Positions 59,356 to 64,000 of a DNA stretch of 64,000 nt are shown piece after piece. Numbering within the stretch: the stretch's first letter is position 1; each line of letters begins with the position of its first letter. The notes beneath the pieces were generated by a model. That model ran no database searches and was not told the origin of the DNA. It saw only the letters and a program-made list of their open reading frames with translations. The position numbers were made by a program, and so were the translations under genes. The stretch comes from CALDTK01 sp965213735 (lineage in GTDB: Bacteria > Bacteroidota > Bacteroidia > Chitinophagales > Saprospiraceae), in assembly GCA_965213735.1 (NCBI GenBank), contig CBDCAB010000006.1:558001-622000 (forward strand), given 5' to 3'.

Positions 59356-61848
59356 ATGAAGCAAATCTTACACACATTTCTGGCTAGCTGCCTCTGGGTA
59401 ATCGTCGGGCTCGGCGCTGCTCAGGCACAGTCAGGTCAGGTGCATCTGCACGCAGTGAGTGGGCAAGCGCTCACCCATGTGATTACGTCCTCTCCACAGC
59501 GCCCGATGATCCAGGTGCAGCCAAATAATGGCCTGGCCTATTTCCAGAGTAGTGGCACTCGCCTCGGCCAGGCAGGTACCGACGTGCTCGAGTACATCGG
59601 CAATACCGGCTTTTACGGCACAGATACCCTATTACTTGTCACATGGACGACGGTGCCTTACCCACACATGGTCCGCACCAATTACATTATCACCGTCGGT
59701 CCTTCCATTGTTACAGCTGCTGATGATTATACCGCAACAGCAATGGGTCAGACTGTTGCGATTGATGTGCTTGCTAATGACAGTGGCACTTTTGGCAACC
59801 TCGAAATCACAGCTGTCACGCTTGTTACAAACGGCACAGCAGGTATTCAGAGCGACGAAATTTCTTTTACCCCAGCCGCAGGTTTTCGCGGCAACGCGAC
59901 CCTGAGCTACTCTGTATGCGACCTGCTAAATGTGTGTGATGTAGCTACTGCTACCATTACCGTCTACGATCCTAATCCAACGAGCGATACCCTCCACATT
60001 CAGGTGCCTCGCAACGGTGAGCAAGTGGTGCTTATCGATGAGCAAGGCTATCCCTTGGTTACTCCTCCGAGCGATGGGCAACTGCTGCTCGGCATGCCGA
60101 AAATCTATCGGCCTGATCTTGGATACCTCGGTACAGATGAAATTAAGTGGCAGACTACTATAGGCAGTACCACTTATACCAAGTTGGTGTCTATTGAAGT
60201 CTTAGATGTAGCTCCGGTTAATCAATTTGCTGTCGATGATGCTGTCTTTACTTCTAAAAATACTACAGCATACATAGATGCGAGAAGCAATGACGTGCAG
60301 GGCAGCACCCTCAGTGGATTTGCTATCCACAGCGGACCTACACATGGCACTGCATCAGTAGTTAACGGAGTAATTGTCTACACGCCGAATGCTCCCTATT
60401 TAGGTCCAGATCAAATTATCTATCGCGTTTTTCCTCCCGGATACTCAGGTCCTGCGGAGTACGGAACTATAGATATCATGGTCAATGACCTCCCGCCTGC
60501 GCTCTTTGACTTTTACTTGCAGACGCCGAAGAACACGCCACTGGTAGTTGACTATCCGATACCTTTTACCAACTATGCGTTTGGCATCAGCAGCCCTGTG
60601 CCGCTGCATGGTTCAGCTGCCTTTTTCGCCAGCGTCGACACCACCTTGAGTGGATATAACATCGTAGGAGAGCGTCTGTTGGTGTACAATCCGACCACAG
60701 ATTTCGTCGGTACTGACCTGGTACGGGCCAACTATTGCATCACCAGTACTGGCAACTGTATTGGCCTAAACATCCACGTCGAGGTGCTCGACCTCACGCC
60801 ACCAGCAGGTGGTTGGTGTGTGCAGCAGTGTGTATGGCCAGGCGACACAGACAACAATGGCTTTGTGGAGCTGGCGGATTTGCTACCAATCGGTGAGTGT
60901 CTAGGAGCAGTAGGACTTCAACGCACCGCCACTAGTCCGTTTTGGACAGGTCTTGACGCTCCCTCGTGGACGCAGCAAGGGATGCCCGCGAGCGACCTTA
61001 AATTTATTGATGCTGATGGTGATGGCGTGATTGCCGCTGCCGATACGATGGAGATCATGCAGAATCTCGGTCGCTACCACAAGCCTTATCCTGAGGCTGC
61101 GGCGCGCATCATTGATCTGCCCATACTCATCGACTTTCCCTTTGACACCTTGTACGAAGGAGATCTCGCCTATTTCAACATCATCCTCGGCACCGAAAAC
61201 CACTATGCTGAAGATGCTTATGGCTTTACCTACGACCTCGGCTACAATACCAACTTAGTGTTGGAGGGCTCTCAGAAGCTCACCTATGATGATGGCTCAT
61301 GGTTGAATTACGCTACACCAAGCCTGCACCTCGAACACGAGCCGGAGTTCGGAGTCATGTCTACCGCGTTTACACTGACCAACGGTCAGCCACGAACTGG
61401 TTACGGTCGCGTCGCCCAATTTGAATTTATAGTCGAAGAGGATTTGCTCGGCTTCAGACCTGAGTACGATGACCCCAAGATGCCTCGTGCCGAAATGGCT
61501 GACTTCTCGATTACGCACGCTTCGGTTTCTTCAGGAGGAGTGCGCAGTCAACTTCCGGCCACGACTGTAAGAATACCTGTCATGGCTCGCCCAGAGCACA
61601 TGCCGCTGCGTAATCGAGATTTAGTGCTGTCGCCGAATCCAACAGCGGGTCCAACACGTATCCATCTTAATGGTGCAGATCACATCAGCTCCTGTGAGAT
61701 TTTCAATGAGTTGGGTGCTTTGGTAACGACTATCCCCGCTGGGGGCAATGATCTCGTTTTGAATACACAGTCCCTAGCTAGGGGTATTTACACGGTAAGA
61801 GTAACTGCTGACGGACATACGCTTCACCAGAAATTGGTGGTGCAGTAG
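59356..61848 (+). CDS. Secreted T9SS protein with cadherin-like and dockerin-like segments
   Basis: The ATG at 59356 is preferred (a signal peptide follows: MKQILHTFLASCLWVIVGLG ... AQAQ); the frame to 59335 adds seven residues. The 830-aa protein has cadherin/VCBS-like repeats (ADDYTATAMGQTVAIDVLANDSG; AVDDAVFTSKNTTAYIDARSND), then a dockerin-like pair of Ca-binding loops (GDTDNNGFVELADLLPIG near 505 and DADGDGVIAAADTMEI near 560), then a beta domain. It ends in a type A T9SS sorting domain (LVLSPNPTAGPTRI ... GIYTVRVTADGHTLHQKLVVQ). It is probably a surface or matrix-binding protein. A strong terminator follows. Confidence 0.8.
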   Translation: MKQILHTFLASCLWVIVGLGAAQAQSGQVHLHAVSGQALTHVITSSPQRPMIQVQPNNGLAYFQSSGTRLGQAGTDVLEYIGNTGFYGTDTLLLVTWTTVPYPHMVRTNYIITVGPSIVTAADDYTATAMGQTVAIDVLANDSGTFGNLEITAVTLVTNGTAGIQSDEISFTPAAGFRGNATLSYSVCDLLNVCDVATATITVYDPNPTSDTLHIQVPRNGEQVVLIDEQGYPLVTPPSDGQLLLGMPKIYRPDLGYLGTDEIKWQTTIGSTTYTKLVSIEVLDVAPVNQFAVDDAVFTSKNTTAYIDARSNDVQGSTLSGFAIHSGPTHGTASVVNGVIVYTPNAPYLGPDQIIYRVFPPGYSGPAEYGTIDIMVNDLPPALFDFYLQTPKNTPLVVDYPIPFTNYAFGISSPVPLHGSAAFFASVDTTLSGYNIVGERLLVYNPTTDFVGTDLVRANYCITSTGNCIGLNIHVEVLDLTPPAGGWCVQQCVWPGDTDNNGFVELADLLPIGECLGAVGLQRTATSPFWTGLDAPSWTQQGMPASDLKFIDADGDGVIAAADTMEIMQNLGRYHKPYPEAAARIIDLPILIDFPFDTLYEGDLAYFNIILGTENHYAEDAYGFTYDLGYNTNLVLEGSQKLTYDDGSWLNYATPSLHLEHEPEFGVMSTAFTLTNGQPRTGYGRVAQFEFIVEEDLLGFRPEYDDPKMPRAEMADFSITHASVSSGGVRSQLPATTVRIPVMARPEHMPLRNRDLVLSPNPTAGPTRIHLNGADHISSCEIFNELGALVTTIPAGGNDLVLNTQSLARGIYTVRVTADGHTLHQKLVVQ

Positions 61849-62050
61849 GCGTTTGGTTCACAAATTCCCCCATAATTTTTGCGGAAGTCCTGATTTTGCG
61901 GGCTCTCTGCTGTGCGATTCTACAATTTTCCGTTCACAATGGCTAAAATGTGTACGTGACAAACTACTGTTACCCGTGACATCTTTGACGTGTCGTCAGG
62001 AATGACGGCCACTACTTGTCAATGTTCATGGGATTATAATTTGTTAACTG

Positions 62051-62081
62051 CGAGCTGCCCTTTGGCAGCTCGTTGTTTTTT
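62051..62081 (+). terminator. Strong intrinsic terminator
   Basis: A perfect 9-bp stem CGAGCTGCC/GGCAGCTCG with loop CTTT is followed by TTGTTTTTTAG. It ends the T9SS gene above. The region 61849-62050 before it shows no gene. Confidence 0.85.
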
Positions 62082-62087
62082 AGGGGG

Positions 62088-62185
62088 GGCTGGATGTTAG
62101 ACCGCTGCGCTGCTGGAGGCTGGAGGTTGGATCGCTTCGCTGCTGGAGGCTGGATATTAGACCGCTTCGCTGCTGGAGGCTGGAC
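62088..62185 (+). repeat. 30-bp tandem repeat, three units plus a partial
   Basis: Units at 62088, 62118 and 62148 share GGCTGGA then CGCT...GCGCTGCTGGA-type ends and differ at a few bases; a partial GGCTGGAC follows at 62178. The period is exactly 30. No gene covers it convincingly. Confidence 0.75.
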
Positions 62186-62215
62186 TGCTGTTCTGGCGTG
62201 CGCTGGGCGCGGGGT

Positions 62216-62290
62216 GGTACCCGACGGACCTGATCAGTAGACTGATCCGTTTTCTCGACACTTATATTACGATCAGGTCCGTCGGGTACC
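62216..62290. repeat. 20-bp perfect inverted repeat
   Basis: Arms at 62216-62235 and 62271-62290 are perfectly complementary (starting GGTACCCGACGGACC), with a 35-base spacer. A second, mutually exclusive hairpin GATCAGT/ACTGATC (62232-62247) overlaps the left arm and is followed by CCGTTTTC. Confidence 0.8.
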
Positions 62291-62378
62291 AAGATGGAAT
62301 AGCCCCCACCAACATGAATTCCGCGCAGCCCGAGCAGTTGCTTGCAGTCGCCGGGTAAACCCAGGGCTCCATAGTAGA

Positions 62379-62437
62379 CGCCGCTATGCGGCTACCAAAC
62401 ATCCCTCACGCAGCGTGGTCATAGCCGCATAGCGGCG
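62379..62437. repeat. 16-bp perfect inverted repeat
   Basis: CGCCGCTATGCGGCTA at 62379-62394 pairs exactly with 62422-62437 across 27 bases. Its sequence is unrelated to the hairpins on either side. Confidence 0.8.
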
Positions 62438-62525
62438 GCGTTATCAGAGGGTAGGGTTTACATGGAACGATATCGGGTACTTGTGCGAGATAGATCCTCA
62501 CAAAAATCAACGCCGCGCAGCCCGA

Positions 62526-62561
62526 GCATGTGCTTGCAGCCTTCGGACTGCAAGCACATGC
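62526..62561. repeat. 14-bp inverted repeat with UUCG-type loop
   Basis: GCATGTGCTTGCAG pairs exactly with CTGCAAGCACATGC around CCTTCGGA. The left flank CGCGCAGCCCGAGCA repeats a stretch at 62316-62330, so part of this module has been duplicated. Confidence 0.75.
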
Positions 62562-62581
62562 GCGCTAGCATCCAGCACCCA

Positions 62582-62605
62582 CCTGACCACAACATTGTGG
62601 TCAGG
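62582..62605. repeat. 11-bp inverted repeat
   Basis: CCTGACCACAA pairs perfectly with TTGTGGTCAGG across two bases. TGACCACA also appears beside the heptad array near 36000. Confidence 0.7.
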
Positions 62606-62611
62606 CCAGCA

Positions 62612-62632
62612 CCCAGCACCCAGCACCCAGCA
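62612..62632 (-). repeat. Heptad repeats ending at the LytTR stop codon
   Basis: Three exact CCCAGCA units, then CCTA. On the minus strand the gene's TAG stop is the start of TAGGTGC, followed by TGCTGGG units, as at lysS. Confidence 0.7.
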
Positions 62633-62633
62633 C

Positions 62634-63350
62634 CTACAACTTCATACTATTAATATGCTGCAAAAGCTCCTCCCGATAATTCTTGCCAATCGGTACGTGC
62701 TTGAGCTTACCATCTTGCATCACCTCCAAACTATTGCCCTCCACCGCCAATACCTTTTCTAGATTGACGATGTAGGAGCGATGAACCCGCCGAAATATTG
62801 ATGCAGGTAGCTTTACCTCCAAACTCTTCATCGTCTGGAGCGTAATCACTCGCGAAGACTCATTGCGAATGATGACATAATCTTTGAGACCTTCAATAAA
62901 GACAACATCCTCAAACTCCACCTTGACCAACTTCTTATCCGCCTTCACGAAGATGTAATCGCGGCTTATCTCTTCAGGCGCTTCTGCTTTGAGACCGCCG
63001 CCGAGTTGACTAGCTGCCTTATTCACAGCCTTCATGAAACGGTCGAGCGCAATCGGCTTCATTAGATAATCGACTACACTCAGATTAAATGCGTCGACAG
63101 CAAACTCGCTGAACGCAGTCGTCATGATGACCAGCGGTGGATTGTCGAGACTCCGCAAAAAGTCAACGCCACTGAGCATCGGCATCTGGACGTCGAGAAA
63201 CATGAGGTCGACATTGCCAGCCTGCAGCAGCGTATTCGCCTCGACTGCATTGGCAGCTTTGCCTACGAGCGAGACTTCGGGTACTTGTTTAATGTAGGTC
63301 TCCAGGACTTCCTGGGCAAGAGGTTCGTCGTCAACAATGATGGCATTCAT
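62634..63350 (-). CDS. LytTR-family response regulator
   Basis: This 238-aa protein has a receiver domain (D7/D8 acidic pair, phospho-acceptor D53 in LMFLDVQMPML, Lys98 in YLMKPI) and a LytTR DNA-binding domain from about residue 130 (FVKADKKLVKVEFEDVVFIEGLKDYVIIR ... FRRVHRSYIVNLEKV). It is co-transcribed with the LytS-type kinase upstream (9-base gap). The stop codon lies in a heptad repeat. Targets are unknown. Confidence 0.9.
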   Translation of the reverse strand: MNAIIVDDEPLAQEVLETYIKQVPEVSLVGKAANAVEANTLLQAGNVDLMFLDVQMPMLSGVDFLRSLDNPPLVIMTTAFSEFAVDAFNLSVVDYLMKPIALDRFMKAVNKAASQLGGGLKAEAPEEISRDYIFVKADKKLVKVEFEDVVFIEGLKDYVIIRNESSRVITLQTMKSLEVKLPASIFRRVHRSYIVNLEKVLAVEGNSLEVMQDGKLKHVPIGKNYREELLQHINSMKL

Positions 63351-63359
63351 AGCTAGGGT

Positions 63360-64000
63360 TTAAGGTGTTGAGGTGGTGGTGAAACTACCAGACTGCTGCG
63401 TAGCGGCCGTGGCTGCGCGCTCTACGACGAGGTTGAGGTACAGGTCGATAGAATAGGTGTCATCGGTGTCGAGGGTGTGCATCTCGTAGCGCTGGTCGTA
63501 GAGTAAATCGAGGCGGCGCTGCACATTCAGCAAGCCAATTCCACCGGGCTTGCCGTCATCGTAGGCGACGCTCGGTTTAGCATTTTCGATGTGAAAGCGA
63601 ATTTCCTCGCCTTCAATCAACAGCACGATGTGCACGAACCCGCCCTCGAGCACCTTCGCTAAGCCATGCTTAAAGGCGTTTTCCACGAAAGTGATAAACA
63701 GCATCGGCGCAATCTGCTGATCCGTAATTTCACCATCGATGTCGAAGCGAATGTCTGCATCAGCTCCGTGACGAAGTTGCTCCAAGTCGAGATAGTTTTT
63801 CACGTAATCCACCTCCTTCGCCAGCGGCACCAGCCGAGCATTGCTCTCGTACAGCATGTAGCGCATCATGTCGCTAAGCTTGAGCACCGTCTCCGGCGCA
63901 CGATCAGATTTTTTGAGCGTGAGCGCGTACAGGCTGTTGAGGGTATTGAAGAGAAAGTGAGGATTGACCTGCGAGCGCAAAAAACGCAACTCAGATTGCA
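63360..64000 (-). CDS. LytS-type sensor histidine kinase, cut by window end
   Basis: The frame is open to the last base of the window, so the N-terminal sensor and membrane part is missing here. The visible 210 residues hold the His_kinase dimerisation region with the phospho-His in LRSQVNPHFLFNTLNSLYAL and an HATPase domain (MLFITFVENAFKHGLAK, GGIGLLNVQRRLDLLYDQRYEM). It pairs with the LytTR regulator downstream. A TTG near 63989 gives a false start; QSELRFLRSQ shows that the protein continues. Confidence 0.88.
   Translation of the reverse strand, partial: QSELRFLRSQVNPHFLFNTLNSLYALTLKKSDRAPETVLKLSDMMRYMLYESNARLVPLAKEVDYVKNYLDLEQLRHGADADIRFDIDGEITDQQIAPMLFITFVENAFKHGLAKVLEGGFVHIVLLIEGEEIRFHIENAKPSVAYDDGKPGGIGLLNVQRRLDLLYDQRYEMHTLDTDDTYSIDLYLNLVVERAATAATQQSGSFTTTSTP

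Noticed and set aside
62080..62292. 70-aa minus frame of QQRSxLxSSL repeats
   Set aside because: It is the translation of the 30-bp tandem repeat right after a terminator, and its start lies in an inverted repeat; no sign of expression.
1..64000. tRNA, rRNA, riboswitch or transposase genes
   Set aside because: Looked for cloverleaf/anticodon patterns, rRNA-like stretches and DDE or HUH motifs; none seen. A dedicated covariance search was not possible.

Overview
This 64 kb window comes from a member of the Bacteroidota, most likely a Saprospiria/Lewinella-type marine bacterium. The evidence is type IX secretion (T9SS) sorting domains of both type A and type B, a CHU_C gliding-motility C-terminal domain, SPII lipoproteins, several TAnnTTTG-type -7 promoter elements, a long (about 310 aa) Bacteroidota-style NusB, a receiver-less sigma-54 activator next to lptE, and two LytTR two-component systems. 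No tRNA, rRNA or CRISPR array was seen.

Layout. (1) 1-12.5 kb is the left-transcribed early/replication half of a prophage or phage-like element. Reading leftward it has a divergent Cro-like/S24-repressor switch (10.8-11.8 kb), a leader with a nested hairpin, tiny membrane ORFs, many small ORFans joined by ATGA overlaps, a 1076-aa primase-ATPase fusion, DUF3310, HNH and antirepressor genes, an intrinsic terminator, and a cluster of TGTAGGA iteron-like repeats at the left edge. A hairpin that carries the upstream stop codon is reused three times between small genes. (2) 12.7-36 kb is core chromosome: a spondin-domain lipoprotein, priA, a 3101-aa T9SS adhesin with 19 repeats of about 77 aa, lysS, lptE, a sigma-54 activator, fbaA, miaB, a dihaem peroxidase, a YigZ-family gene, an EamA transporter and a DUF1599 gene. 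(3) 36.2-43.5 kb is an accessory island in which every gene lies on the minus strand and most are small toxin-antitoxin genes, several broken by frameshifts or stops (parDE, a ZIP transporter, DUF5615/DUF433, kelch, hicBA, a glyoxalase, an FAD monooxygenase, an antitoxin, DUF2200). The spacers between them share imperfect inverted repeats that look like integron attC sites, so this is probably a sedentary gene-cassette array without an integrase in view. (4) 43.5-64 kb returns to core-type genes: an orphan T9SS tail, a LytTR regulator with a TPR/HisKA_2 kinase, an unknown secreted protein, a DoxX-type membrane protein, nusB, guaA, a periplasmic-binding lipoprotein, smc, an unknown helical protein, a secreted cadherin/dockerin-like T9SS protein and a second LytTR pair cut by the window end.

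Non-coding structure is unusually rich. A heptanucleotide repeat (TAGGTGC / TGCTGGG) starts at or just after the stop codon of three unrelated genes. A 14-mer (GCTTTCGCCAAAAC) and its one-base variant recur through coding and non-coding DNA. The 61.85-62.63 kb spacer packs a terminator, a 30-bp tandem repeat and four unrelated perfect inverted repeats.

All calls are from reading the sequence; family names are recognition by motif, not database hits.
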